Positions 41,340-52,953 of a stretch of 64,000 bases of DNA are shown here, one piece after another (positions within the stretch are counted from its first letter, which is position 1; the number at the start of each line of letters is the position of its first letter). Made by a program: the position numbers and the translations under genes. The notes beneath the pieces are model-generated. The model worked only from the letters and a program-made list of their open reading frames with translations, ran no database searches and was not told the origin of the DNA. The stretch lies in contig CM064572.1 in NCBI GenBank assembly GCA_032716605.1, forward strand, positions 44,478,703 through 44,542,702, in the 5' to 3' direction. This DNA comes from Paralithodes platypus. Taxonomy: Eukaryota; Arthropoda; Malacostraca; Decapoda; Lithodidae.

Positions 41340-43203
41340 CCAACTGTACCTAGAGGGCTATCTTGGAGTGCCATCCCCAGTAACAATAAAAAACAATACA
41401 GAACGATCAAGCTGTCTAAGATAATTGATGGCTATGATTCTAGTAACGATATAATTAATGTCTTAATACAAAGTTTCTAGATAATACTGTGGATAATAAT
41501 GATGAGGAGGAAGGGATATTACTTAATAGATTAAAATGTATATGGAAGGACATAAGAACATTTTACATAAAAGTTTCAGTAGAAAGGATCAGACAATTGT
41601 TAAAAAGACTGAATGAGGGAGTTGGGCCTGATGGTCTGCATTCTAAGCTTCTGAAACATAGTTCAGATGATTTGTTATTATGTATTGCAAAGTTTATGAA
41701 CACTTGTTTTTCTCACTGCCACTTTCCTACAAATCTATTAAAGGGAGATGTAAACCCAATTCTAAAAGATTTGAAGGGTAGTGTTTCTGACTCCACCAAT
41801 TACAGACCGGTAATGATATCATCATGTCTTTTAAAAATATTGGAACTGCACATATTTGATATTGTAGATGAGAAACTTAATTTTAATAGTAGACAGTTTG
41901 GTTTTAGTAAGGATATGTCTACCACAGATAGTGCATATATTCTTAAAGAAACAGGGTGGAATTATATCATCAACGGAGGAAAAGCATATGCTTCTTTTAT
42001 TGATTATCAAAGGCCTTTGACAATGTTAATCATTTTAAATTAGGACAAATATTACTGAACGGAGATATTCCTCCTGATATTGTTCTATTATTGATGAACT
42101 ATCTTAGAAATCAGCAGCCAAGAATACAATGGAGTGGAAGCAAAAGTGAATATTTCTTTATAGATAAAGGAGTTAGGCAAGGAGGAATTCTCTCACCTCT
42201 ATTTTTTAAATTATATATTGATAATGTTATTAATGATATAGTTTCAATGAACATAGGATGTTGGCTGGGACAGTCTAGTATAAAAATGTTAGCTTATGCA
42301 GATGATGTGGTGCTTTTAGCTGAATCTGAAAACAATTTGAGTGTACTGTGTGATAAATTTGAAAAGGAGATTACTGATCTACAATTATGTATAAACCAAC
42401 ACAAATCAAAATTTGTAATATTTAAGAAAAACATTCCTAATCGAGGGGATAATTTAAGAATAATTAATCAATATCAAACTGTAGATAAATATAAATACCT
42501 GGGACATATGATTAACTGTAATTTGAAAGATAAAGGTTGACATTGAAATGAGACTTAACACATGTTTTGGTAAATTTAGTTCTGTATTTAGAATGTTTAA
42601 CCTAGTCAATATTAATACTCTACTTTTTTTTTATTTAGAACATACTGCTTACCTGAATATGGGTTACAGTTGTGGAATATTGGAAATGCCAGTAAGTGTC
42701 AAATTGTTGAAGCTGTCAATATTGCCTTCTCTAATGCGCTGAAGAAAATTTTTAATGTTCCAAGATATGCCAGTAGCCATAGTGTAAAAGAATTCACTAA
42801 TCAGTTCTTACTTAACCACTATGTGGCTCTTGTACAAAGTAGATACTTTAAAAGCCTTATGAGGAAAAATAATGCAATATTAAAGATGTCTCGTATGTTC
42901 CTTAGAGATGGATACCAAATATCTAATGCTATAAAATAGTTTAATAATAAGTATGGAATAAATGTTTATCACTTCGAGATGGATGTTATAAAATCAAGAA
43001 ATTCTTGGGCTCAACACCATGCAATCAGAACTGGAGTACAGGTATCGGAATTTGTTTAGAATATAGGGTCTATATTATTGACTCTTGGTACTGATTTGAT
43101 ATTTCTATTGTTTGCAATGAACACTGATTTCATATAATTTTTAAGTCATATGTATTATTTATTTAATACGAAATAAAGTTTGATTGATTGATTGATTGAT
43201 TGA
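41340..43203 (+). mobile_element. LINE of a third type with (TTGA)n tail
   Basis: RT-bearing remnant of about 1.86 kb, ending GAAATAAAGTTTGATTGA and TTGA units at 43173-43203. It has no poly-A. No endonuclease is seen, so it is 5' truncated at an uncertain point. The AT-rich composition differs from the Jockey-like copies. I place it in the CR1/L2/I group only tentatively. Confidence 0.75.
41489..42939 (+). pseudogene. Reverse transcriptase of the third LINE type
   Basis: In order: NEGVGPDGLHSKLLKH, NPILKDLKG, NYRPVMISSCLLKILELH, NFNSRQFGFSKDMSTTDSA, a damaged ASFIDYQRPL (the Asp of motif A is kept but the following KAFD is altered), then after a deletion near 42030 a GVRQGGILSPLFFKLYIDNV motif and LAYADDVVLLAESENN with the catalytic Asp pair, INQHKSKFVIFKK and YKYLGHMINC. 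Frame breaks at about 42045, 42540 and 42640 follow, then LWNIGNASKCQIVEAVN and KKIFNVPRYASSHSV. It is not translatable as one protein. Confidence 0.8.
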
Positions 43204-43240
43204 CATCTAAGGAGGGCGAGGGCTCTGAGAGATAGCAGCC

Positions 43241-45190
43241 ATATATATGGAGGTCTCTAATGTATGGCCAGTGTAAATATATGGACGGTTCTAATGTATG
43301 GACAGTGTAAATATATGGACGGTTCTAATGTATGGACAGTGTAAATATATGGACGGTTCTAATGTATGGACAGTGTAAATATATGGACGGTTCTAATGTA
43401 TGGACAGTGTAAATAAATGGACGGCCGTAATGTATGGACAGTGTAAATAAATGGACGGCCGTAATGTATGGACAGTGTAAATATATGGACGGTTATAATG
43501 TATGGACAGTGTAAATATATGGACGGTTCTAATGTATGGACAGTGTAAATATATGGACGGTTGTAATGTATGGCCAGTGTAAATATATGGACGGTTGTAA
43601 TGTATGGCCAGTGTAAATATTTGGACGGTTGTAATGTATGGCCAGTGTAAATATATGGACGGTTCTAATGTATGGACAGTGTAAATATATGGACGGTTGT
43701 AATGTATGGACAGTGTAAATATATGGACGGTTCTAATATATGGACAGTGTAAATATATGGACGCTTGTAATGTATGGCCAGTGTAAATATATGGACAGTT
43801 GTAATGTATGGCCAGTGTAAATATATGGACGGTTATAATGTATGGACTGTGTAAATATATGGACAGTTGTAATGTATGGAAAATGTCAATATATGGACGG
43901 TTCTAATGTATGGCCAGTGTAAATATATGGACGGTTATAATGTATGGACTGTGTAAATATGGACAGTTGTAATGTATGGAAAATGTCAATATATGGAAGG
44001 TTCTAATGTATGGCCAGTGTAAATATATGGACGGCTCTAATGTATGGCCAGTGTAAATATATGGATGGTTCTAATGTATGGACAGTGTAAATATATGGAA
44101 GGTTCTAATGTATGGCCAGTATAAATATATGGACGGTTCTAATGTATGGACAGTGTAAATATATGGACGGTTCTAATGTATGGCCAGTGAAAATATATGG
44201 ATGGTTATAATGTATGGCCAGTGTAAATATATGGACGGTTCTAATGTATGGACAGTGTAAATTTATGGACGGTTCTAATGTATGGCCAGTGTAAATATAT
44301 GGACGGTTTTAATGTATGGCCAGTGTAAATATATGGACGGTTATAATGTATGGACAGTGTAAATATATGGACAGTTCTAATGTATGGACAGTGTAAATAT
44401 ATGGACGGTTCTAATGTATGGACAGTGTAAATATATGGACGGTTCTAATGTATGGACAGTGTAAATATATGGACGGTTCTAATGTATGGCCAGTGTAAAT
44501 ATATGGACGGTTCTAATGTATGGACAGTGTAAATATATGGACGGCTGTAATGTATGGCCAGTGTCAATATATGGACGGTTCTAATGTATGGCCAGTGTAA
44601 ATGAATGGACGGCCGTAATATATGGACAGTGTAAATATAGGGACGGTTATAATGTATGGACTGTGTAAATATATGGACGGTTGTAATGTATGGAAAATGT
44701 TAATATATGGACGGTTCTAATGTAGGGACAGTGTAAATATATGGACGGCCGTAATGTATGGACAGTGTAAATATATGGACGGCCGTAATGTATGGACAGT
44801 GTAAATATATGGACGGTTTTAATGTATGGCCAGTGTAAATATATGGACGGCCGTAATGTATGGACAGTGTAAATATATGGACAATGTCAATATATGGACG
44901 GTTGTAATGTATGGACAGTATAAATATATGGACGGTTTTAATGTATGGCCAGTGTAAATATATGGACGGCCGTAATGTATGGACAGTGTAAATATATGGA
45001 CAATGTCAATATATGGACGGTTGTAATGTATGGACAGTATAAATATATGGACGGTTTTAATGTATGGCCAGTGTAAATATATGGACGGCCGTAATGTATG
45101 GACAGTGTAAATATATGGACAATGTCAATATATGGATGGTTGTAATGTATGGACAGTGTAAATATATGGACGGTTGTAATAAGTGTAAAT
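43241..45190. repeat. 34-bp minisatellite with 17-bp substructure and 119-bp higher-order units
   Basis: About 57 units of ATATATGGACGG and TAATGTATGGACAGTGTA-type halves; each 34-mer is two diverged 17-mers. Variants are GGACAGT/GGCCAGT and GGTTCTA/GGTTGTA/GGCCGTA. At 44820-45176 a 119-bp unit (three 34-mers plus one 17-mer, marked by GGACAATGTCAATATATGG) is repeated three times. Confidence 0.95.
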
Positions 45191-45238
45191 TTGACAAGAG
45201 ACATAAAATAAGACAGACGAGGGGAGAGGTCTTGTATG

Positions 45239-45583
45239 GTAAGGGGAGATGGGCCTATTTTGTGGTCTAGTATTTCATTACTTCCTTATTTCTTAGTTTC
45301 CTCGCTAGACCTCCATCATACTTAGGAAAAACACCCCCTAGAACCCCCTTCAGATTAATTTGTTCGGCCAAAGGCCGGTTCCTCTTAAATTACAAGCTCG
45401 CTATCACTCGCCAGGAGAAAATCGACACCTAAATGGCACGAAAGGTACTAAAATTGACAACGAAATGGGGTGATAAGTATTAAAATCGCCAAACTAATGG
45501 ACCAAACGTCTTATAATCTAAAAAAAAAGGGGGCTTAACACGTGAGAGAAAGGGGACCAGAAAAACGACTCATCTCCCCTTAA
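45239..45583 (-). mobile_element. MITE-A copy
   Basis: GTAAGGGGAGATGGGCC ... CATCTCCCCTTAA with all reverse-order landmarks; left TTAA mutated to GTAA. Confidence 0.8.
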
Positions 45584-45807
45584 GGGTACCAGGAGAATTG
45601 GTCTTGGAAGTTGGGTCCAGTAGAATTTAGGTCGCGAAATTTTAGTGTGATACGTTTGTGTCCATGAAAATTTGGCTCGGTCAGATTTTATTTTAGTTGT
45701 GCTCAAAACTTGCGGTGGTGCCACACGATCGAGTGTTCCGGCAATATTCGTACTATTTTGAGGCTTTATCTCACTGGAATCGGAAAATAGATGAGAGGTG
45801 GATTATG
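45584..45807. other. Unassigned DNA between two MITE-A copies
   Basis: No feature recognised in these 220 bp. Confidence 0.4.
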
Positions 45808-46172
45808 GTAAGGGGAGATTGGTCGCTTTTTGACCCCTTTCCTCCTTACGTTTAGCCCCATAATTTTTCAGACTTTGGGCTCATTAGTTTGCCGATTTTA
45901 AGGCCTATTGCCCCATGTTTTTGTCAATATTAAGAATTTTCGTTTCATTGTGGTGTCGATTTTTTTCCTGGCGAGTGACAGCGAGCCTGTAATTTAGGAG
46001 GAACCGGCCTTCGGCCGGGAAATTTTTCTATCGAAAATTGTACACATTTATCTTGAAGGAAGGTATTAGGGGTGGTTATTTGTTTAAGCTTCATGGAGGT
46101 CTAAGGAGGAAACTAAAAAAAAAAATATAAAGATATACAAATGAACAAACAAATACGCCCATCCCTCCTTGA
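45808..46172 (+). mobile_element. MITE-A copy, near full length
   Basis: GTAAGGGGAGATTGGTCG ... GCCCATCCCTCCTTGA, with an intact GGCCTTCGGCCGG hairpin and GGCGAGTGACAGCGAGCC. Confidence 0.8.
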
Positions 46173-46344
46173 ATGGTTTAATTCATATGGATACTACATT
46201 TTGAAGCTGAGGGACAAAAAATGCCCGTAAAAAAACAAATAAAAAGCGTCCGTGTAACACCGCCTTTAGGGTCTGATTTCTCCGTAATATAATTGGCCAT
46301 CTTCTACCCTGTAAGGCCATTTTGGGAGGTGCATTGTACACTTT

Positions 46345-46349
46345 GTACA

Positions 46350-46383
<34 letters not shown>

Positions 46384-46412
46384 TGTATATATACCGGTAT
46401 ATATATATATAT
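46345..46412. repeat. (TA)n tract
   Basis: TA repeats broken by TACTGTA and ACCGGT, followed by a T-run. Confidence 0.9.
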
Positions 46413-46429
46413 ATTTTTTTTTTTTACAA

Positions 46430-47085
46430 TCAATTCCCGTTAATATTGTATTCAATTAATGGTACACTTATCTCAGCCAAAATAATTATAAATAAGAAGC
46501 TGGGCATGCAGGAACCGACAAACAAATTAAAAATAGACTAGAGAGAGTCAATGGTTCTTGTGTAAGCATCATCTCCATTCATCAGTGTCACCCCCATAGC
46601 AAGGAGATGGATGGTGGAGTCTGTAAGTTAGGGTATATAGAAGAATTAACGATGGTGGTGAAGGCTGAGAGATATAATATTGCTAGGAGAACCAAGAGTT
46701 AGAGGGCAGAAAATATGTGCCCAGTACAAAGTCAGATTTTGCATTAACTACTACTACCACTAATAAAATATTAAAGGTCTTCTTAATACCCACACACACA
46801 TAGTATCTCATGACAATCCATAGTAATCGATAGCATATCTCTGACTGTCTTCGTAGTGCAATGGATAAATGCACTGGACAGCCACATGTATTTAATGATT
46901 TCATTAATTGAGTGTAGGAGTAAAGTCGTTTGGTGGAGGGAACATAATAATTCAGAGATATAGCATTATATATATTGGCATGGAATGAGACGCAGCTAAA
47001 CTGTATAATTATAATATGAAATGCAAAGGGGGGAGGGGGGGGGGGAGTCAGTTTCCTCCTGGCTTTTATCTATTTATTTATCCGT
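46430..47085 (+). repeat. Inner inverted duplication, left arm
   Basis: From ATCAATTCCCGTTAATATTG to TCTATTTATTTATCCGTTA this is the reverse complement of 48525-50790 once the LINE insertion there is removed. Estimated identity is about 95 percent. It holds a SINE S1 copy at 46845-46950 with an internal 37-bp deletion between two ACTG repeats. Confidence 0.9.
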
Positions 47086-47104
47086 TATATATATATATAT
47101 ATAT

Positions 47105-47625
47105 ATAGTATTATTCGCATGTGTGGGGAGGTTCCACCCATAATGCACTTCTCAAAGGAGTAGAGTCGAAAGCTTTTCACCTCATAAACTCACTTCCTCT
47201 TAATAGTTCCCTACAATCTCTTTCTACACGCCTCATTGTTGCATCTTCACTCTTCTATCGGTATTACAACAATCAGTGTTCTGCAGAGCTCTCTCAGTGC
47301 ATATACCCTCCCTTTTACGGTGAGTGGAAGGCACCGTGCACCTTTTAACAGAGTCCCACTCCTATTATGTCCAGCTCTCTAACCCAAGAATAAGCAAATG
47401 TTCTCAGTCTTTCTTCTACTCAACAAGTGAACTCTGGAACTCTCTCCCTCAATTAGTCTTACGTTTATCCTTCGACTTAGACTACTTTAAACTTCGTGTA
47501 TCCAGGCATTTTGACCTCAACGTCCTTTGAATTTGGCTCTCTGTCACATTTTTGTTTTTCGGGAGACACTCATTACAGGCAGCCTGCCTTTTATTTCCTT
47601 CATACACATGACAAAAAGAACGAGA
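47105..47625 (+). pseudogene. Jockey-like LINE fragment, RT C-terminal end
   Basis: Plus-strand end of the ORF: SHVWGGSTHNALLKGVESKA, FHLINSLPLNSSLQSLSTR, FYRYYNNQCSAELSQC, then a frame change near 47340 and SNPRISKCSQSFFYSTSELW, NSLPQLV, RHFDLNVL with the natural stop at 47528. A 3' UTR segment (TTACAGGCAGCCTG) follows and there is no A-run. It has only one frame break. It starts at a (TA)n tract. Confidence 0.8.
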
Positions 47626-47663
47626 GGAGAACAAAATAAATACAATATATATATATACAGTAT

Positions 47664-48449
47664 ACAGGGTGTCCCGCGAGTTTTGTCAAATACTTCTAGA
47701 GATGAAAGATAGGGTAATTCTAAGTAAAAACTGTTATATACACATAGGATTTTAGGGGCATTGTTTTGTAGCTATGGACCGTTAAAGTCGGCATTTTGGT
47801 GTTTTTTGTAATTTCTAACCCTGTTTTTCTTCCATAAGATGAGGATAGGGAAAAAAAACGATAAAGTGTATTATGAAGCATGATATCAATACTTCAAACT
47901 GACACCAAAAACTTCCCTACATCGTACTTCATATTCCCTTGACATGGAGTTGAATATTACAAGAAACCAACAAAACTTAATTTTAAGCTCATCATCACGG
48001 AAAGAAGAAAAGAGCTACAGAGGATTTTTTGGTGTTTTCATTAAGTATTGATACCATGCACCATCATACAGCATTTAACGTTATCGCTATTAATTTTAAT
48101 TACTCGGAAAATGGGTTTAAACTGGCAGAAAACACCAACAAAATCCTCTATAGCTCCTTTCTTCTTTCCGTGATGATGAGCTTAAAATTAAGTTTTGTTG
48201 TTTTCTTGTAATATTCAGTTTGAAGTATTGATATCATGCTTCATAATACACTTTATAGTTTTTTTCCTATCCTCATCTTATTGAAGAGAAACAGGGTTAG
48301 AAATGACAAAAAACACCAAAATGCCGACTTTAACGGCAGTTAACTACAAAAAATGCCCCAAAAAACCTATGTGTATATAACAGTTTGTACTTAGAATTAC
48401 CCTATCTTTCATCTCTGGAAGTATTTGACAAAACTCGCGGGACACCCTG

Positions 48450-48450
<1 letters not shown>
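47664..48450. mobile_element. 787-bp foldback element, ACAGGGTGTCCC ends
   Basis: ACAGGGTGTCCCGCGAGTTT at the left and AAACTCGCGGGACACCCTGT at the right; the arms (about 370 bp) pair almost to the centre near 48.06 kb. TA at both ends fits a Tc1/mariner-type MITE (inference). It lies at the axis of the inverted duplications. Confidence 0.85.

Positions 48451-48520
<70 letters not shown>
48451..48520. repeat. (TA)n tract
   Basis: TA repeat of about 70 bp; a shorter one (47083-47106) borders the left arm. Confidence 0.95.
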
Positions 48521-48521
<1 letters not shown>

Positions 48522-48784
48522 ACGGTTAAATAAATAGATAAAAGCCAGGAGGAAACTGACTCCCCCCCCCCCCCCTTTGCATTTCATATTAGAATTATAC
48601 AGTTTAGCTGCGTCTCATTCCATGCCATATTATATATAATGATATATCTCTGAATTATTATGTTCCCTCCACCAAACGACTTTACTCCTAAACTTAATTA
48701 ATGAAATAAAAAAATACATGTGGCAGTCCAGGGATTCGAACCTAGGAAGCTCACACCGAAATTCAGTGCATGTATCCATTGCAC

Positions 48785-50356
48785 TTTTTTTTTTTTTTGT
48801 TTTTTTTTTTTTTCTATGTGATTGAGGGAGGCAAAAGGCATAACTGCCTATAGCGAGTGCCTCCCCCATAGTTGAAAGAGTGACAGGGCCAAAATCAAGG
48901 GACGTTCGAGCCAAAATGTCTGGACACACGGAGTTTGAAGCAATTTAAGTCATAGGAAGAGGGAAAGACTGATTCTGGGAGAGAGTTCCAGAGCTCAGCT
49001 GTTGAGTAAAGTTTGAGAGTAACGTTTCACTCTTGGGTTGGAGAGTTGCACAGAGTAGGGGTGGGATTGAGTTGCAAGACGGGTACCACGTGCCCTACGT
49101 AAAGGAGGTGGTATGCACTGGGATAGCTCTGAGGAACACTGATTATTATAGTAGCGATAGAATAGCGAGAGAGATGCAACATTGCGGCGGAGAGAGAGAG
49201 ATTGCAGAGAGTTGGTGAGTGGACGGGAGTTAATGATACGAAAGGCCTTCCTTTCAACTTTGTCTAGGAGAGCGTGTGAGAGGAACCTCCCCACACATGT
49301 GAACAATACTCAATACAAGGGCGCACTATGCCCCTGTACAGAGCAAGAAGCTGTGCAGGGGAAAAGAACCCCCTAAGGCGGTTGAGCACACCCAGCTTCT
49401 GGGAGGCTGCCTTAGCAAGACTGGTAATATGGTCCTTCCAAATGAGAGCAGAAGAAAAAGAGACACCAAGAATATTGAGAGAAGATGAAGGGTTGATTTT
49501 TGTATTGTTGAAGAATAAGGGATAGTCCGCTGGGAGATCCTGACGGGTAGATAGATGGAGAAATTGGGTTTTGGAAGCATTAAAGTTAACAAGGTTTCTC
49601 TGCCCCAATTGGAAATAGTATTTAGATCAGAATTTAAGAGTTCTATGGCTTCATTACGTGTGTCGTTGAGGGATTGCTGGCTGGGGCGTTCTGAAAAACT
49701 AATGGAGTAGTGTAAGGTTGAGTCCTCTGCGTATGAATGGATGGGAATTAAGGTACAGTTAAGGAGATCATTTATAAAAATTAGAAAGAGAATAGGAGAT
49801 AGGACAGAGCCCTGAGGAACACCGGAGTTTTATAGGGTGAGGAAGTGAACAATGGCCGTCCACAACCGCAGCTATGGAACGGCCGGAAAGGAAATTAGAG
49901 ACAAAGGCACAGATGGAGGGATAGAAACCGAAGGAGGGTAGTTTAGAAATTAAAGATTTATGCCAGACTCTATCGAAGGCTTTCGATATGTCTAGTGCAA
50001 TAGAAAAAGTCTCACCGAAGTCCCGAAAGGAGGATGACCAAGAGTTAGTAAGATATGAAAGAATATCACCAGTAGAGCGACCCTTAAGGAAGCCATACTG
50101 GCGATCTGAGAGCAGATTATGAGAAGAGAAATGCTTAAGAAATTTGGAAGCAAGAATAGTTTCAAAAACTTTAGAAAGACAAGAGATAAGAGCAATTGGA
50201 CGATAGTTGGAGGGTTGAGAGCGGTCACCCTTCTTTGGGACAGGTTGAATGTGAGCAAACTTCCAGCATGAAGGGAAGACGTTAGAGGATAGACAGAGAC
50301 GAAAGAGTTTGCCTAGGCAGGGAGTCAGCACGGAAGCACAGTTTTTGAGAACAACA
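48785..50356 (-). mobile_element. Young Jockey-like LINE insertion, 5' truncated, GCAC target duplication
   Basis: 1572 bp between GCAC at 48781-48784 and GCAC at 50357-50360, with a T-run (A tail on the minus strand) at 48785-48813. The left arm shows the empty site TTGCACTACGAAG. Sequence from GTTGTTCTCAAAAACTGTGC to the 3' end is nearly identical to 4430-6000. Confidence 0.95.
48898..50331 (-). pseudogene. Jockey-like RT, lightly damaged
   Basis: Minus strand: SYRPIAL-type block (SNYRPIALISCLSKVFETIL), QYGFLKGRSTGD, ALDISKAFDRVWHK with the motif A Asp, then a single extra A near 49830 shifts GVPQGSVLSP out of frame. The YADDSTLHYS block, FNASKTQFLHLS, KINPSSSLNILGVSFSS and HVWGGSSH follow in the restored frame. 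A break near 49275 precedes the DKVERKAFRIINSRPL end and ELWNSLPESV. The copy starts at residue ~47 of the RT segment at 4.3 kb because of 5' truncation. Few changes separate the copies, so insertion was recent. Confidence 0.85.
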
Positions 50357-50789
50357 GCACTACGAAGACAGTCAGAGATATGCTATCGATTACTAAGTAT
50401 TGTCATGAAATACTATGTGTGTGTGGGTATTAAGAAGACCTTTAATATTTTATTAGTGGTAGTAGTAGTTAATGCAAAATCTGACTTTGTACTGGGCACA
50501 TTTTTTCTGCCCTCTAACTCTTGGTTCTCCTAGCAATATTATATCTCTCAGCCTTCATCACCGTCATTAATTCTTCTATATACCCTAACTTACAGACTCC
50601 ACCATCCATCTCCTTGCTATGGGGGTGACACTGATGAATGGAGATGATGCTTACACAATAACCATTGACTCTCTCTAGTTTATTTTTAATTTGTTTGTCG
50701 GTTCCTGCATGCCCAGCTTCTTATATATCATTATTTTGGCTGAGATAAGTGTACCATTAATTGAATACAATATTAACGGGAATTGATTG

Positions 50790-50824
<35 letters not shown>

Positions 50825-50839
50825 TGAATATATGCCTCA

Positions 50840-51660
50840 ACGGCGATAGTGAATGCCCCCGCCGTTATCTTCTATCCTCCATCTCCGCCTATGTTAGGAG
50901 AGCCCTCACGCACTGCTCTACCTGGGCCGACACCCACCAGGAACTAGAAAGACTATCCCAAGTTTTAGTAAATAACGGATACTCCAACTCCGACATCTCC
51001 AGCACCATCAACCACCATCTTGAAAAATGGTACACCCAAAGCCCTCCCAACATTGACCCCCCCCAATGAAATTAAGATCTTCTACCGCAATTACATGTCC
51101 TCTGAACACAAAAATGACAAGGCCGTCTTAAAAGAAATAATCTCCAAGCATGTCCACCCAACCAACCCGGAAAACAAAATCAAATTAATAATTTATTACA
51201 AATCACCCAAGACCTCCAACCTCGTTCTCCGCAACAAACCAGCGTCCACCAAGATAAAGAGCCCGATGACCGACGATCACGTCATTTACCAACATACCAA
51301 CATGAGGACTGTGGACCTCATTCCTATATTGGTATGACGCAGACTCGTCTTTCACGTCGGTTAACTCTTCACCTTCAGGCTGGAGCCATCAAAGACCACT
51401 ATCTCACCCCTAACCACCCTCACCTCACACGCAACGAATTAGAGAAACACACCACCATACTCGATAAAGAAAGTGACCCAAGGAGATTACCTATACTCGA
51501 AGCTTTATATATCCAAGCCTTACATCCCAACATCAACAACCAAACTCTGGACCTTCAGATCCTTCCTTCTGCCAAAAGGCACTTTCCTACAGGACCTAAT
51601 ACCCCCCTCGCCCCCCGGTGCCCTTGACGCAACCCCCCGCGCTACCTCCTTCAGCTTCGT
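50840..51660 (+). pseudogene. Penelope-like element, RT end plus GIY-YIG endonuclease
   Basis: The C-terminal part of a Penelope-like ORF. In order: RRALTHCSTWADTHQELERL, VNNGYSNSDI, KIFYRNYMSSEHKNDKAVLK, NKIKLIIYYKSPKTSNLVLR, a VIYQHT strand, then after a frameshift near 51330 YIGMTQTRLSRRLTLHLQAG (YIG and the catalytic-type Arg), LEALYIQALHPNINNQ (Glu position) and KRH at the end. The nuclease would cut target DNA for priming. RT palm motifs are missing, so it is 5' truncated at the (TA)n tract. At least two frameshifts (about 51060 and 51330). The Cys/His residues usually found before YIG are lost. Confidence 0.8.
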
Positions 51661-51978
51661 CTTCCGCAGGCGCCACACAACTTAGGCCACGCCCCTCGAC
51701 ACGCAGCCAATCAGCTTCGACCCCACCAACCGACCACCATCCCGCATCCAGTGCGCATGCGTGAAGCGGTTCTCCCCTTTCTCTTTCCTAGAATACCCCT
51801 CCACCAATAGCAGAGTTTTGCCCCCTGATTTTCGCCTCCTCTGATCCTCCACCCTCTATATATACCCTTCCTGTTTACCTTTTATATCATTCCATCCTTA
51901 CATGATAATGCTGGTTGTCCAGTGAAACGCGTCGTATATCCTGTATCATCATGTACATTTATGTAACCCTGTACCACC
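51661..51978 (+). promoter_or_regulatory. Penelope-like terminal repeat (pLTR) with promoter-like motifs
   Basis: Between one ORF end and the next ORF start lie GGCCACGCCCC (51685), CCAATCAG (51707), TGCGCATGCG (51752), CCAATAG (about 51813) and TATATATA (51857). A hammerhead-like stretch follows. The arrangement suits a pLTR, which joins tail-to-head copies in this class. Confidence 0.55.
51895..51956 (+). ncRNA. Hammerhead-ribozyme-like motif, probably inactive
   Basis: CTGG-TTGT-CCAG forms helix II, followed by TGAAACGCGTC, matching GAAA plus helix III and a GUC cleavage triplet. The CUGAUGA box appears as ATGATAA, with two core changes, so activity is unlikely. Such ribozymes are known in Penelope-like elements. 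Confidence 0.45.
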
Positions 51979-52300
<322 letters not shown>

Positions 52301-52309
52301 ACACTGCCT

Positions 52310-52929
52310 TCAGCAACTTGCCATCTACTCTGTATATTCTAAGTACTTTCCACATACCTTCTCTATCCACTCTGTCATAGGCCTTCTCCAAGTCCATAAA
52401 GGCAACATACACCTTTTGTTGCTTCTCCAGATATTTCTCCATAACACAATTTAGGGTAAAAATCTGATCTACACATCCTCTTCCCTTCCTAAAACCTCCC
52501 TGCTCGTCGCCTATCCATTTCTCCCTTCTCACTCTCACTCTCTCAATCACTACCCTACTGTACAGTGTACACCTCCCCTACTACGCTTAGAAGACATATT
52601 CCTCGGTGGTTACCACACACTCCTCTTTCCCCTTTGCCATTATATAGGGGAACTATTATGCCAGTCTTCCAGTCATCGGGTGCACTCCCCTTCTCCCATG
52701 CTAATTTGCACATTTTCCATACCCATTCGATCACTATCTCACCACCATACCTCAACATTTCCCCACACACTCCATCTGTTCCTGGTGCTTTTCCTAACTT
52801 CACTCTTTTCATGGCTTTCCACACTTCTAACCTCCTGATCCCCACCTCCTCCTCCACTACTTCTCTTTTTCTCCCTCCCATACCATATCCAACTATGTTT
52901 GCTGGCTCTTTATTCCTTACATTTAGCAA
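52310..52929 (-). pseudogene. RTE-like reverse transcriptase, fingers and motif A
   Basis: Minus strand from 52929: VGYGMGGRKREVVEEEV, KRVKLGKAPGTDGVCGEMLR, WEKGSAPDDWKTGIIVPLYN, GKGERGVCGNHRGICLLSVV, then, after a frame change near 52560, [40 protein letters not shown] and [27 protein letters not shown] and FMDLEKAYD (motif A Asp) are the diagnostic blocks of RTE-type polymerases. The palm with the catalytic Asp pair is absent because of the truncation. Confidence 0.8.
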
Positions 52930-52953
52930 CTCGTTGAAGTACTCCCTCCATCT

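Larger units (their letters stand above)
48525..50790 (-). repeat. Inner inverted duplication, right arm (with LINE insertion)
   Basis: The partner of 46430-47085. It includes a SINE S1 copy (B box GGTTCGAATCC near 48733-48743) whose head is cut by the LINE at 48785-50356; the arm resumes at GCACTACGAAGACAGTCAGA. Confidence 0.9.

Noticed and set aside
43241..45190. CRISPR-like array of regular repeats
   Set aside because: Units are contiguous 34-mers without unique spacers, and the DNA is eukaryotic. It is a minisatellite.
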